A DNA stretch of 64,000 nucleotides, from the NCBI RefSeq assembly GCF_038397745.1, contig NZ_CP151636.1:1674001-1738000 (forward strand), read 5' to 3'. Source of the DNA: Microbacterium sp. LWH11-1.2 (GTDB lineage: Bacteria; Actinomycetota; Actinomycetes; Actinomycetales; Microbacteriaceae). Below are positions 18,063-27,089 of this stretch, piece after piece. Every line of letters starts with the position of its first letter. Position 1 is the first letter of the stretch. Below the pieces are notes generated by a model that was not told the DNA's origin, did no database searches, and saw only the letters and a list, made by a program, of their open reading frames with translations. The translations under genes and the position numbers were made by a program.

Positions 18063-18081
18063 ATGTTGTGAGCAACAACAT
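18063..18081. promoter_or_regulatory. XylR-type operator between xylA and the ROK regulator
   Basis: ATGTTGT and ACAACAT form perfect 7-bp arms separated by 5 bp. The site lies between xylA (start 18009) and the divergent ROK gene (start 18146) and overlaps a TATATG/TATAGC A+T-rich stretch that could be the -10 on either strand. Repression by the ROK protein, relieved by xylose, is inferred. Confidence 0.7.
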
Positions 18082-18145
18082 ATAGCCTGGAGTGCAGGAT
18101 GTCCAGCCTCCTAGACTGAGACGCCGAACCGAATGCGAGGACGAT

Positions 18146-19312
18146 GTGACGGACGCTTCGACGGGGCGCAGCGCAACCGCGGCGCTCAAGGACTCGGGCG
18201 ACGGCGTGCGTGCGCGCAATCTCGCGCGGGTCCTGCGGCTGGTGCACCTGGGTGGAGCGCAGTCGCGGGCGCAGCTGACGACCGCGACCGGCCTGAACCG
18301 CTCGACGATCGCCGACCTGGTCGCCGAGCTCGTGAACGAGGGCTGGGTGGTCGAGCGCGATCCCGATCCGGTCGGACGGGTGGGGCGGCCCTCACCTGTC
18401 GTCGCGGCATCGCCGAGGGCGGTCGTGATCGCGGTGAACCCTGAGATCGACGCGGTCGAGATCGCGGCCATCGACCTCTCCCGCACGATCGCCGTCCGCG
18501 AGCGCATCGAATCCGCGACGCTGCTCACCGCCGTCGAGGTCGCCGATCTCGTCGCGGCCGTCGTCGATCGCTGGCGCGACGGCCCGCTCGCGGATGCACG
18601 GCTGGTCGCCGTCGGGGTCGCCGTGCCCGGCCTCGTGCGCGCGGCCGACGGGCTCGTCCGCAACGCCCCGCACCTCGGCTGGACGGATGCCCCGGTGCGG
18701 GCGCTGATCGCCGAGACGACGGGACTCCCGACCGCCGTGGGGAACGATGCGAGCCTCGGCGCGCTCGCCGAGCATCTCTTCGGCGCGGCACAGGGTGCCG
18801 ACGACGTCGTGTACCTCAACGGCGGTCCGTCCGGCATCGGCGGCGGCATCATCGTGCACGGCTCCCCGGTCGGCGGAGTGGGCGGGTACGCTGGCGAGTT
18901 CGGTCAGAACCGGGTCGACCCCACTCGCTCGGCCGTGCTCGAGGATGACGTGAGCCGTGCCCGCCTCCTGGCGGTGCTGGGCCTCGCGTCGGCTGACGAT
19001 GCGACGCTCGCGGAGTCTCTCGCCGCGGCATCCGATGCCGACCCCGTCCGCGAGGAGTGCGCGCGTCAGCGCGGGCTGCTGGCGCAGGCGATCGCGGATG
19101 CCGTGAACATCCTCGATCCCTCGGTGGTCGTGCTGGGTGGCTTCCTCGCCCAGCTGGAGGAGCTCGACCCTGAAGGCTTCGCCGCCGACGTGGCCGACCG
19201 CGCGATGGCGGAGAACGCGGAGGGGCTCCGCATCCTCCCGGCATCCCTCGCCGCCGACCGGCTGCTGCTCGGTGCGGCAGAGCTCGCCTTCACGTCCGTC
19301 GGCGTGATCTGA
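18146..19312 (+). CDS. xylR: ROK-family transcriptional repressor, probable xylose regulator
   Basis: A 388-residue protein with an N-terminal winged helix-turn-helix ([20 protein letters not shown]) fused to a ROK sugar-kinase-like domain ([41 protein letters not shown]). The usual CxCGxxGC zinc motif of ROK proteins is not visible. Its divergent position from xylAB with an inverted repeat between is the classic XylR arrangement. The GTG at 18146 is chosen for its GAGGAC Shine-Dalgarno. Ligand identity is inferred from context only. Confidence 0.85.
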   Translation: MTDASTGRSATAALKDSGDGVRARNLARVLRLVHLGGAQSRAQLTTATGLNRSTIADLVAELVNEGWVVERDPDPVGRVGRPSPVVAASPRAVVIAVNPEIDAVEIAAIDLSRTIAVRERIESATLLTAVEVADLVAAVVDRWRDGPLADARLVAVGVAVPGLVRAADGLVRNAPHLGWTDAPVRALIAETTGLPTAVGNDASLGALAEHLFGAAQGADDVVYLNGGPSGIGGGIIVHGSPVGGVGGYAGEFGQNRVDPTRSAVLEDDVSRARLLAVLGLASADDATLAESLAAASDADPVREECARQRGLLAQAIADAVNILDPSVVVLGGFLAQLEELDPEGFAADVADRAMAENAEGLRILPASLAADRLLLGAAELAFTSVGVI

Positions 19313-19333
19313 CGAGCCCCGCCCGCCGGCCGA

Positions 19334-19999
19334 TCAGGCGAGGGCTGCCACCAGCGCCCGCGCCGCCGACTCCGAGGACTGCGGGTTCTGCCCCGTGATG
19401 AGCAGTCCGTCCACGATCGTGTGGTCGCTCCAGGCCTCGGAGACCTCGACGTCGGCGCCCAGCGCGCGCAGAGCGCTCTCGAGCAGGAACGGTGCGCGGT
19501 CGGCGAGACCGGCCTGACGCTCCTCCTCGTCGGAGAAGCCCGTGATCCGGCGTCCGGCGACGACCGGCTCGCCCGAGGCCGTGCGTGCGGGAAGGAGGGC
19601 CGCGAGGCCGTGGCAGACCGCGGCGAGCGGGCGTCCGGCGGCGAGGGTCGCCGTGATGAGCGCCGCCGAGTCGGCATCCTCGGCGAGGTCCTGCATCGGA
19701 CCGTGACCACCGGGGTAGTACACGGCGTCGTAGGCCGCGGGATCGACGTCGGCCAGAACCAGGGGCGTCGCGAGCGCGGAGATCGCCGCGATGGATGCCG
19801 CGTCGCCGTCCGCCACGCTCGCGGCGTCGGCGATCGGGGGCACCCCTCCCGGAGTGGCGAACACGATGTCGTGACCGGCTTCGGTCAGCAGTCGGTAGGG
19901 GGCGAGCAGCTCCTCGGCCCAGAACCCGGTGGGGTGCGCGGTGCCGTCGGTGAGGGTCCAGGTGCGGGCGGCGGTGACGACGAAGAGGACGGTGGACAT
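19334..19999 (-). CDS. DJ-1/PfpI-family (Hsp31-like) protein
   Basis: A 221-residue type-1 glutamine amidotransferase-like protein. The nucleophile elbow is AAVCHGLAALL, with the acidic residue in the YYPGGHGPMQDL region. Such proteins act as glyoxalases, deglycases or chaperones; which one cannot be told here. ATG 19999 has AAGGAG 6 nt upstream. It is divergent from a LysR regulator 92 bp away, which probably controls it. Confidence 0.85.
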   Translation of the reverse strand: MSTVLFVVTAARTWTLTDGTAHPTGFWAEELLAPYRLLTEAGHDIVFATPGGVPPIADAASVADGDAASIAAISALATPLVLADVDPAAYDAVYYPGGHGPMQDLAEDADSAALITATLAAGRPLAAVCHGLAALLPARTASGEPVVAGRRITGFSDEEERQAGLADRAPFLLESALRALGADVEVSEAWSDHTIVDGLLITGQNPQSSESAARALVAALA

Positions 20000-20091
20000 G
20001 GATGCTCCTTCAGGGGGTGACGGATGCCGAGCGGATGCCGGTATCGAGCACAACCGTTCGGCTTTGCGCGTCCTTCCGATAGATTCACGAT

Positions 20092-20991
20092 ATGAGCGAT
20101 CGGAATTCCGATGGACTGAGAGACGTCGCGCTGTGGCGGACGTTTCTCGCGGCATATCGATCGGGTTCGGTGTCGGCGGCGGCGCGGATGCTGGGACTCG
20201 CGCAGTCGAGCGTGACCGCGCAGCTGCAGGCACTGGAGGCGCGGATCGGCGAGCCGCTGTTCGACCGCCACGCCCGCGGCATCCGTCCCACCCCTCGGGC
20301 CGACGATCTCGCGAACCGGCTGGCGGGTCCGCTCGACGCGCTCGCGACGGCGCTCGGATCGCCTCCGCCCGCCGATGCGCCGCCCGTCCGACTCGGCGGC
20401 GCGGGCGATCTCCTCGCGGTGCTGGCGGCTCCTGCGCTCGCCTCGGCCGTGGCGGGAGGCCTCCGGGTCACCATGACGCCGGGACTCGCGGCCGACCTGC
20501 TGGACCGGATCGCGACGGGGAGCCTCGACCTCGTGGTCTCGGCGGTGCGACCGCGCGGTCGCGCGCTCCCGACCGTCGCCCTCTTCGACGAGGAGTTCGT
20601 CCTCGTCGCATCCCCCTCGCTCGGGATCGAGCCGTCGGTCGACCTGCGGCCCGATGTGCTGGCGTCGACGCCGCTTCTCGCGTTCGCACCGGATGTGCCG
20701 ATCCTCCGCCGCTACTGGCGGCACGTGTTCGGGATCCGACTCGAGCGCGCACCCGCTCTCGTCGCTCCCGATCTGCGCGCCCTCGTCGCCGCGGCGGTGG
20801 CGGGTGCGGGAGCCACGGTGCTGCCCACCTATCTGATCGCCGGCGAACTGGCCGACGGGCGGCTGACGGTCCTGCGCGAGACCGACGACCCGCCGATCAA
20901 CACCCTCTACCTCGTGCGGCGCCCCGGGCCGCTCGCCGAAGGGGTCGCGGTGGTCGAGCGCGCGCTGCGCGACGCCGTCGCGGACCTCTGA
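20092..20991 (+). CDS. LysR-family transcriptional regulator
   Basis: A 299-residue regulator with an N-terminal winged helix-turn-helix (SVSAAARMLGLAQSSVTAQL) and a LysR substrate-binding domain. The ATG at 20092 is preceded by a -10-like TAGATT (20080-20085) and no Shine-Dalgarno, so it is probably leaderless. It is divergent from the DJ-1-family gene, the usual layout for a LysR regulator and its target. Confidence 0.9.
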   Translation: MSDRNSDGLRDVALWRTFLAAYRSGSVSAAARMLGLAQSSVTAQLQALEARIGEPLFDRHARGIRPTPRADDLANRLAGPLDALATALGSPPPADAPPVRLGGAGDLLAVLAAPALASAVAGGLRVTMTPGLAADLLDRIATGSLDLVVSAVRPRGRALPTVALFDEEFVLVASPSLGIEPSVDLRPDVLASTPLLAFAPDVPILRRYWRHVFGIRLERAPALVAPDLRALVAAAVAGAGATVLPTYLIAGELADGRLTVLRETDDPPINTLYLVRRPGPLAEGVAVVERALRDAVADL

Positions 20992-20992
20992 C

Positions 20993-21577
20993 TCAGCGCG
21001 CGAACCAGCTCCGCAGCGAACGGGTCACGAAGGGCAGCACCCAGTAGGTCATGATCGGCGTGAGCACCAGGGTCGTGGCGAGCACGCGCAGCCAGATCGG
21101 CAGGGCATCCCAGCCGGGGATGGGACTCATGGCGTAGGTGAACGCGAGGTTCACGGGGAAGAAACCCAGCCAGATCGAGACCGCCTGCTTCCAGCGGGGA
21201 GGGGCGGGCGCGACGGTGACGGTGGTGGTCCCGCCCTCGGGCGTCGGCAGGGTGATGCTGCCGGTGGTCGGCTCGTCGAACCAGCCCTCGATGCCCGTGC
21301 GGCGCTTGGAGCGCTCGCTGCGGATGAAGCCCTCGCCCATCGAGAGCCACCATTCGCGCTCGCCGGACTTCTCCCATGCGACGAGGGATTCCTCGTTCGC
21401 GAAGCGGTAGAGCATGTGCCAGATCTGGGAGTCCTCGCCGGCGCGGACCCAGCCGGAGCCGAGGAATCCCGGATACTTCGTCGCGAGGTTCACGCCCGTC
21501 TGCACCCAGACGGTCGCCTCGGTGATGCGGTCGGGGTCGACCTCGCGGCGGATGGACACGGTGATGGGTTCGGACAC
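20993..21577 (-). CDS. Antibiotic-biosynthesis-monooxygenase (ABM) domain membrane protein
   Basis: A 194-residue protein. Residues 1-100 resemble an ABM ferredoxin-like domain (SEPITVSIRREVDPDR, KYPGFLGSGWVR, WHMLYRFANEESLVAWEKS). Residues 130-194 contain two hydrophobic spans (VSIWLGFFPVNLAFTYAM and a second about 30 residues on). Similar ABM-plus-two-span proteins are widespread and uncharacterised. It converges with the LysR gene, with only 1 bp between stops. Confidence 0.75.
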   Translation of the reverse strand: MSEPITVSIRREVDPDRITEATVWVQTGVNLATKYPGFLGSGWVRAGEDSQIWHMLYRFANEESLVAWEKSGEREWWLSMGEGFIRSERSKRRTGIEGWFDEPTTGSITLPTPEGGTTTVTVAPAPPRWKQAVSIWLGFFPVNLAFTYAMSPIPGWDALPIWLRVLATTLVLTPIMTYWVLPFVTRSLRSWFAR

Positions 21578-21716
21578 GATGCAGTCCTCGAAGACGGGGA
21601 GCCCGGATCACGGGCTGCCGAAGCGGCTGCGCCGGGGTGCGGGCGCACGTCGATTCTATTTCGGCTCGGCGGGCACGCGGAATCACGCGATCTCATGAGG
21701 CTCCCGGGAAAGAGAG

Positions 21717-21746
21717 GACCCCCGCCGACCCGATTCGGCGGGGGTC
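21717..21746. terminator. Perfect 12-bp GC-rich hairpin in a divergent region
   Basis: GACCCCCGCCGA pairs perfectly with TCGGCGGGGGTC around a 6-nt loop. The stem looks like an actinobacterial intrinsic terminator without a T-tract, but no recognised gene ends here. It may end an unannotated small RNA or act in a 5' leader. Confidence 0.5.
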
Positions 21747-21915
21747 TCGCGGCGTGGGCACCGCGACGGGAGCGAGAGTGCTCACCGAGTGCGCGGATGA
21801 TGTGACTACCCGATCCGGTCTGAGTCTCCTTGCCCGCGCATCTGCAGTTGTAATCGACCGAGGTGACGGGACGGTGAACGCGGTGCGAACATCCGCGCGC
21901 AGACGCTGTTCCTCA

Positions 21916-21937
21916 TTTACAAGGATGTCCTAGTAAA
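21916..21937. promoter_or_regulatory. Operator-like inverted repeat upstream of mmsA
   Basis: Arms TTTAC-n-AGGA and TCCT-n-GTAAA form a 22-bp palindrome with a single mismatched pair, 60 bp before the mmsA start. The sequence is A+T-rich compared with its surroundings, and a TAAATAAT stretch overlaps its right end. Size and position suit a TetR- or GntR-type repressor of the valine operon; no such gene is adjacent. Confidence 0.6.
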
Positions 21938-21997
21938 TAATCGGATGCCGGAGTAAACTCCCAATGTGCCAATGATGGCTCGGAGGGATGTCACACA

Positions 21998-23497
21998 ATG
22001 ACTCGTACTATCCCGCACTTCGTGGGCGGATCGCTTCTCACCCCGGACACCGGTCGCTTCGCCGACGTGTTCGATCCGAGCTCGGGCGCCGTGCAGGCTC
22101 GTGTGCCCCTGGCGTCGGCCGACGAGGTGCGCGAGGTGATCGCGAACGCCGAGGCGGCGCAGATCGCCTGGGCCGCGACGAACCCGCAGAAGCGCGCCCG
22201 CGTGCTGCTGCGCTTCCTCGATCTCGTGCAGCGCGAGATGCAGTCGCTCGCCGAGCTCCTCGCCAGCGAGCACGGCAAGACCGTCGACGACGCCAAGGGC
22301 GACATCCAGCGCGGCCTCGAGGTCATCGAGTTCTCGGCGGGTGCCCCGCACCTCCTCAAGGGCGAGTACTCGACGGGGGCCGGGGCCGGGATCGACGTCT
22401 ACTCGATGCGGCAGCCGCTCGGCGTGGTCGCCGCGATCACCCCGTTCAACTTCCCCGCCATGATCCCGCTGTGGAAGGCGGGTCCGGCGCTCGCCGCGGG
22501 CAACGCCGTGGTGCTCAAGCCCAGCGATCGCGACCCCTCCGTGCCCGTGCGCATCGCCGAGCTCTTCCTCGAAGCGGGTCTTCCCGCCGGCGTGCTGAAC
22601 GTCGTGCACGGCGATAAGGAAGCCGTCGACACGCTGCTCACCGACGAGCGCATCCGCGCCGTCGGCTTCGTGGGGTCCACCCCGATCGCCGAGTACATCT
22701 ACTCGACCGCCGCGGCGCACGGCAAGCGCGCACAGTGCTTCGGCGGCGCGAAGAACCACATGATCGTGATGCCGGATGCCGACCTCGACCAGACCGTCGA
22801 CGCGCTCATCGGCTCCGGCTACGGCTCGGCGGGGGAGCGCTGCATGGCGATCTCCGTGGCCGTCCCGGTCGGGCAGGAGACCGCCGACGCGCTGGCCGCG
22901 AAGCTCCTCGAGCGGGTGGGGCAGCTGCGCATCGGCCCGTCGCTCGCGAAGGACGTCGACTACGGACCCCTCGTGACCCGCGCCGCGGTCGAGCGGGTCG
23001 AGGGTTACATCCAGCAGGGCATCGACGAGGGTGCCACGCTTCTCGCCGACGGCCGCGGCTTCACCGTGGACGGCTACGAGGAGGGCTTCTACCTCGGCCC
23101 GACGCTGTTCGATCACGTCACGACCGACATGGCGATCTACCGCGAGGAGATCTTCGGACCGGTGCTCGTGATCGCACGGGCGGCCGACTACGAGGAGGCC
23201 CTGCGGATGGCGTCGGAGCACGAGTACGGAAACGGCGTCGCGATCTTCACCCGCGACGGAGATGCCGCCCGCGACTTCGCCGCCCGGGTGCAGGTCGGGA
23301 TGGTCGGCGTGAACGTGCCGATCCCGGTGCCGATCGCCTACTACACGTTCGGCGGCTGGAAGCGCAGCGGCTTCGGCGACCTGAATCAGCACGGCGCCGA
23401 CGCGTTCCGCTTCTACACGAAGACCAAGACCGTGACGAGCCGCTGGCCATCGGGCATCAAGGACGGTGCCAGCTTCGTCATCCCGACCATGCACTGA
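21998..23497 (+). CDS. mmsA: CoA-acylating methylmalonate-semialdehyde dehydrogenase
   Basis: A 499-residue ALDH-family enzyme with ITPFNFPAMIPLWK (Asn151), FVGSTPIAEYIY and catalytic Cys282 in GSAGERCMAISVAV. The RCMAIS context is diagnostic for the CoA-acylating MmsA/IolA group. It turns (methyl)malonate semialdehyde into propionyl- or acetyl-CoA, ending valine breakdown. ATG 21998 follows GGAGG at about 11 nt. It leads an operon with isobutyryl-CoA dehydrogenase and mmsB. IolA of inositol breakdown is excluded by these neighbours. Confidence 0.94.
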   Translation: MTRTIPHFVGGSLLTPDTGRFADVFDPSSGAVQARVPLASADEVREVIANAEAAQIAWAATNPQKRARVLLRFLDLVQREMQSLAELLASEHGKTVDDAKGDIQRGLEVIEFSAGAPHLLKGEYSTGAGAGIDVYSMRQPLGVVAAITPFNFPAMIPLWKAGPALAAGNAVVLKPSDRDPSVPVRIAELFLEAGLPAGVLNVVHGDKEAVDTLLTDERIRAVGFVGSTPIAEYIYSTAAAHGKRAQCFGGAKNHMIVMPDADLDQTVDALIGSGYGSAGERCMAISVAVPVGQETADALAAKLLERVGQLRIGPSLAKDVDYGPLVTRAAVERVEGYIQQGIDEGATLLADGRGFTVDGYEEGFYLGPTLFDHVTTDMAIYREEIFGPVLVIARAADYEEALRMASEHEYGNGVAIFTRDGDAARDFAARVQVGMVGVNVPIPVPIAYYTFGGWKRSGFGDLNQHGADAFRFYTKTKTVTSRWPSGIKDGASFVIPTMH

Positions 23498-23501
23498 CCC
23501 A

Positions 23502-23526
23502 CCCTTCGACAAGCTCAGGGATCCAG
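23502..23526 (+). repeat. Interspersed repeat in the mmsA/acyl-CoA dehydrogenase spacer
   Basis: A variant copy (CTTCGACAAGCTCAGGGATC) fills most of the 34-bp spacer, leaving only AGAGAAA as a ribosome-binding region for the next gene. Confidence 0.85.
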
Positions 23527-23531
23527 AGAAA

Positions 23532-24713
23532 ATGACAATGACCACCGTCACCACCACCGCCGAAGAGCGCGAGGCCATCCTCGACGCCGTCCGCGACTTC
23601 GCGGAGACCGAGCTCGCGCCGTACGCCGCCGAGCGCGACGAGAAGCACATCTTCCCGCGGGAGTCGCTGAACAAGGCCGGAGAGCTCGGGCTCGGCGGCA
23701 TCTACGTCCGCGAGGAATTCGGCGGCACGGGCCTGAGCCGCACCGACACCGTGGCGATCTTCGAGGAACTCGCGAAGGGCGACCCCGCGGTGGCCGCCTA
23801 CATCTCGATCCACAACATGGTCGTGTGGATGATCGACACGTACGGCGACGACCCGCAGCGGAGTGCCTGGCTGCCGCAGCTCACCGCGATGCAGGAGTTC
23901 GGCGGCTACTGCCTCACCGAGCCCGGTGCCGGCTCGGATGCCGCGAACATCGCCGCCAGTGCGGTCCGCGACGGCGACGAGTACGTGCTCACCGGCGTGA
24001 AGCAGTTCATCTCCGGTGCGGGTGAGGCAGCGGTCTACGTCGTCATGGCGCGCACCGGAGAGCCGGGCGCCCGCGGCATCAGCGCGTTCCTGGTCGCCGG
24101 CGACGCGGAGGGACTCAGCTTCGGAGCGCCGGAGAAGAAGATGGGGTGGCACGCCCAGCCCACGCGGCAGGTGATCCTCGACGGGGTGCGCGTTCCGGCA
24201 TCCGCTCTTCTCGGTGAGGAGGGTCGCGGCTTCGCGATCGCGATGTCGGCGCTCAACGGCGGTCGGCTCAACATCGCCGCATGCTCGCTCGGCGGGGCGC
24301 AGTGGGCGCTCGACAGGGCGGTGCAGTACGTGCACGAGCGGGTCGCCTTCGGAGAGCCCCTGGCCGAGAAGCAGTCGATCATGTTCGCTATCGCCGACAT
24401 GCGCACCGACCTGCAGGCGGCTCGCCTGATGGTGCGCGACGGCGCTGAGGCGGTCGACCAGCACGCCCCGGATGCGACCATGCGGTGCGCGATGGCCAAG
24501 CGCTTCGCCACCGACGCCGGCTTCGACGTCGCGAACCGCGCGCTGCAGCTGCACGGCGGATACGGCTACCTGCAGGACTACGGGATCGAGAAGGTCGTGC
24601 GCGACCTGCGCGTGCACCAGATCCTCGAGGGGACGAACGAGATCATGCGCCTGATCGTCGGTCGCGAGATGCTGCGACCCGCGGGGTCGTCGTCGATGCG
24701 GAGTGCATCATGA
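23532..24713 (+). CDS. Acyl-CoA dehydrogenase, probable isobutyryl-CoA dehydrogenase
   Basis: A 393-residue flavoenzyme with ACAD motifs: [15 protein letters not shown], a middle beta domain ([13 protein letters not shown]) and C-terminal [33 protein letters not shown] with the catalytic Glu in LEGTNE. It oxidises an acyl-CoA and passes electrons to ETF, for which genes lie 4 kb downstream. Position between mmsA and mmsB points to isobutyryl-CoA of valine breakdown. The ATG at 23532 lies just after the repeat with a weak AGAGAA; 23538 is an alternative. Confidence 0.9.
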   Translation: MTMTTVTTTAEEREAILDAVRDFAETELAPYAAERDEKHIFPRESLNKAGELGLGGIYVREEFGGTGLSRTDTVAIFEELAKGDPAVAAYISIHNMVVWMIDTYGDDPQRSAWLPQLTAMQEFGGYCLTEPGAGSDAANIAASAVRDGDEYVLTGVKQFISGAGEAAVYVVMARTGEPGARGISAFLVAGDAEGLSFGAPEKKMGWHAQPTRQVILDGVRVPASALLGEEGRGFAIAMSALNGGRLNIAACSLGGAQWALDRAVQYVHERVAFGEPLAEKQSIMFAIADMRTDLQAARLMVRDGAEAVDQHAPDATMRCAMAKRFATDAGFDVANRALQLHGGYGYLQDYGIEKVVRDLRVHQILEGTNEIMRLIVGREMLRPAGSSSMRSAS

Positions 24714-25597
24714 CGAGCGTCGCCTTCCTCGGCCTCGGGCACATGGGTCTGCCGATGGCGAAGAACCTCGTCGCCGCGGGCCACGAGGTGCACGGGTTCG
24801 ATCTGGTGCCCGCCGCGATCGAGGCGGCGCAGGCGGCGGGGATCGCCGTGGCGTCGAGCGGGGCGGATGCCGTGGCCGACGCGGATGTCGTCATCACGAT
24901 GTTCCCCGCGGGGAAGCACGTGATCGAGGCGTACCGCTCCGAGCTGCTCGCCGCCGCGCGCCCCGGCACCCTGTTCATCGAGTCATCGACGATCGCGGTC
25001 GACGAAGCCCGTGCGGCGCATGCACTGGCGATCGCCGCCGGTCACCGCAACGTCGACGCTCCCGTGTCGGGCGGCGTCGTCGGGGCCGAGAACGGCACCC
25101 TGGCCTTCATGGTCGGCGGGTCCGACGAGGACTACGCCGCTGCCCTTCCGCTGCTCGAGGTCATGGGCAAGCGGACCGTGCACTGCGGCGGACCGGGCCT
25201 CGGCCAGGCAGCGAAGGTGTGCAACAACATGGTCCTCGCGGTGTCGCAGATCGCGGTCGCCGAAGCGTTCGTGCTGGGGGAGCGTCTGGGCCTCGAGCAT
25301 CAGGCGCTGTTCGACGTGGTCTCGCAGGCGTCCGGTCAGTGCTGGTCGATCACGACCAACTGCCCGGTGCCGGGACCGGTGCCGACGAGCCCCGCCAACC
25401 GGGACTACCAGCCGGGGTTCGCCGGCGCGCTGATGGCCAAGGACCTGGGCCTCGCGCTGCAGGCGATCGAGCAGACGTCGACGGATGCGCAGATGGGACG
25501 GCTCGCGCAGCAGATCTACGCCGCGTTCGCTGCGGGCGACGGTGCGGGCCGGGACTTCTCCGGCATCATCACCGACATCCGCGACGCGACCGACTGA
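24710..25597 (+). CDS. mmsB: 3-hydroxyisobutyrate dehydrogenase
   Basis: A 295-residue beta-hydroxyacid dehydrogenase. The N-terminal Rossmann motif is [15 protein letters not shown], the substrate motif [16 protein letters not shown], and the catalytic lysine is in [10 protein letters not shown]. It oxidises 3-hydroxyisobutyrate to methylmalonate semialdehyde, the substrate of MmsA. The ATG overlaps the acyl-CoA dehydrogenase stop by ATGA. Confidence 0.93.
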   Translation: MTSVAFLGLGHMGLPMAKNLVAAGHEVHGFDLVPAAIEAAQAAGIAVASSGADAVADADVVITMFPAGKHVIEAYRSELLAAARPGTLFIESSTIAVDEARAAHALAIAAGHRNVDAPVSGGVVGAENGTLAFMVGGSDEDYAAALPLLEVMGKRTVHCGGPGLGQAAKVCNNMVLAVSQIAVAEAFVLGERLGLEHQALFDVVSQASGQCWSITTNCPVPGPVPTSPANRDYQPGFAGALMAKDLGLALQAIEQTSTDAQMGRLAQQIYAAFAAGDGAGRDFSGIITDIRDATD

Positions 25598-25608
25598 CCG
25601 ATGCCCGC

Positions 25609-25687
25609 CAGTTTGCAGGTCGGCGATACATCTGCAGGTCGCATCCGCGCATCGAGACCTGCATCTGTCTTTTCGACCTGCAAACTG
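25609..25687. repeat. Palindromic element, family 2 (copy 1)
   Basis: Perfect 14-bp ends CAGTTTGCAGGTCG and CGACCTGCAAACTG enclose a second, inner inverted pair of GCAGGTC/GACCTGC. The core GCAGGTCG occurs again at 57700 and 62147 in similar palindromes. It lies between mmsB and the enoyl-CoA hydratase gene. Confidence 0.8.
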
Positions 25688-25767
25688 CGCCGGGAACTGC
25701 GGATCCGGGTCGAGCGACGAGACCGCACGCAGGGCGATACTGGGATGACCACGACGGAGAGGGCCAC

Positions 25768-26544
25768 ATGACCGAGTACGAGACGATCCTGGTCGAGCAG
25801 CGCGGACGCGTCGGGTGGATCACCCTGCACCGGCCGGAGGCGCTGAACGCCCTCAACAGCCGACTCGCGGAAGAGGTCACGGCCGCAGCGGTCGCCTTCG
25901 ACGAGGACGAGGGTGTCGGTGCGGTCGTCGTGACCGGGTCGGAGAAGGCGTTCGCGGCGGGTGCCGACATCAAGGAGATGGAGAGCATGTCGGCCGCGGA
26001 GATGCTCGAGACCGACCACTTCGGCGTCTGGCATGAGTTCGCGGCGGTGCGCACGCCGGTGATCGCTGCCGTCTCCGGCTTCGCGCTGGGCGGCGGATGC
26101 GAGCTGGCGATGATGTGCGACATCATCCTCGCCGCCGACACCGCGAAGTTCGGACAGCCGGAGATCAATCTCGGCGTCATTCCGGGCATGGGCGGCACGC
26201 AGCGTCTGATCCGCGCCGTCGGGTACTACAAGGCCGCTGAGCTGGTGCTCTCCGGACGCTTCATGGGCGCCGAGGAGGCGGAGCGCTCAGGTCTCGTGTC
26301 GCGCGTCGTCCCGGCATCCGATCTCCTGGCCGAGACTTCGGCGCTCGCCGAGACGATCGCCTCGAAGTCGTTGCCCTCGGTCTATGCGGCCAAGGCGGCT
26401 CTGGATGCGGCGATGGAGACGACGCTCGCCGAGGGGCTGGCGCATGAGAAGCAGGCTTTCGCCGCGCTCTTCGACACCGCCGATCAGAAGGAGGGCATGT
26501 CGGCCTTCCGGGAGAAGCGTGCACCGCAGTTCGAGAACCGGTGA
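25768..26544 (+). CDS. Enoyl-CoA hydratase (crotonase family)
   Basis: The 258-residue product has the oxyanion-hole [11 protein letters not shown] and both catalytic glutamates in [15 protein letters not shown] and [19 protein letters not shown]. This is the full active set for hydration of 2-enoyl-CoA, here plausibly methacrylyl-CoA between the dehydrogenase and hydroxyisobutyrate steps. ATG 25768 has GAGAGG upstream. It is separated from mmsB by a 170-bp gap with a family 2 element, so it may have its own promoter. Confidence 0.92.
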   Translation: MTEYETILVEQRGRVGWITLHRPEALNALNSRLAEEVTAAAVAFDEDEGVGAVVVTGSEKAFAAGADIKEMESMSAAEMLETDHFGVWHEFAAVRTPVIAAVSGFALGGGCELAMMCDIILAADTAKFGQPEINLGVIPGMGGTQRLIRAVGYYKAAELVLSGRFMGAEEAERSGLVSRVVPASDLLAETSALAETIASKSLPSVYAAKAALDAAMETTLAEGLAHEKQAFAALFDTADQKEGMSAFREKRAPQFENR

Positions 26545-26557
26545 CGGGTGTCGGGGT

Positions 26558-26643
26558 GTTCACAATTCAGCAAGAATCCGGCGGATGTGCCCGGAAAGGA
26601 CTCGCCAGAGCCGGTGAAGCCATGATCCTGCTGAATCATGAAC
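26558..26643. repeat. Palindromic element, family 1 (86 bp copy)
   Basis: The left end GTTCACAATTCAGCAAGAAT and right end GATCCTGCTGAATCATGAAC are imperfect inverted arms matching the element at 10367. It fills the 101-bp gap between convergent stops of the enoyl-CoA hydratase and YdeI-like genes, so it could also end transcription. Confidence 0.85.
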
Positions 26644-26645
26644 GG

Positions 26646-27089
26646 TCAGCTGCGGAGACCGTCGACGATCTTCGCGATCCTGCGCTCCCGGGTCGCCTCC
26701 TGCTTCGCGTCGGCGACCGTGCGGGCGTGCTCCTTGCGGGCCGAATAGCTCAGCGCGTCGAACGCCGCACGCACGGCCGGGTCGGCATCCAGCGCCGTGG
26801 CGAGTTCGTCGGGCACGTCGACCGTCCGCTCGGCGGAGTCCACCCGGATGACGGCGTCGATCTCCTGATCGATCTCGAGTCCGAGATCCGCGCGCACGGC
26901 CTTGGTGAAGCCGATCATGTTCTCGCCGCCCATGCGCGCCAGGCGCAGTCGCGCCGTGCGTCCGCCGATCGTGACGGCCACGGGGAAGGCCTTGCCTGCC
27001 CCGAAGGACGCGACCTGCTCGTCGCTGAGCAGGATCGCCGCGGCGGGACCACGGCCGGTGAGGACGGTGTGCAGGCGCAGTTCGCTCAT
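26646..27089 (-). CDS. DUF1905/YdeI-OmdA family protein
   Basis: A 147-residue protein. The first 95 residues resemble DUF1905 (AFPVAVTIGGRTARLRLARMGGENMIGFTKAVRADLG); the C-terminus resembles the YdeI/OmpD-associated bacteriocin-protection helix pair (FDALSYSARKEHARTVADAKQEATRERRIAKIV). Its biochemical role is not known. The ATG overlaps the SRPBCC stop by ATGA, making it the last gene of a MarR-SRPBCC-DUF1905 operon. Confidence 0.8.
   Translation of the reverse strand: MSELRLHTVLTGRGPAAAILLSDEQVASFGAGKAFPVAVTIGGRTARLRLARMGGENMIGFTKAVRADLGLEIDQEIDAVIRVDSAERTVDVPDELATALDADPAVRAAFDALSYSARKEHARTVADAKQEATRERRIAKIVDGLRS

Larger units (their letters stand above)
21578..21997. other. 420-bp non-coding region upstream of mmsA
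   Basis: No convincing gene is seen. It holds an orphan GC-rich hairpin (21717-21746), a 22-bp inverted repeat (21916-21937) and, near the end, the GGAGGG Shine-Dalgarno of mmsA. Both flanking genes are transcribed away from it, so it carries both promoters. Confidence 0.7.
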
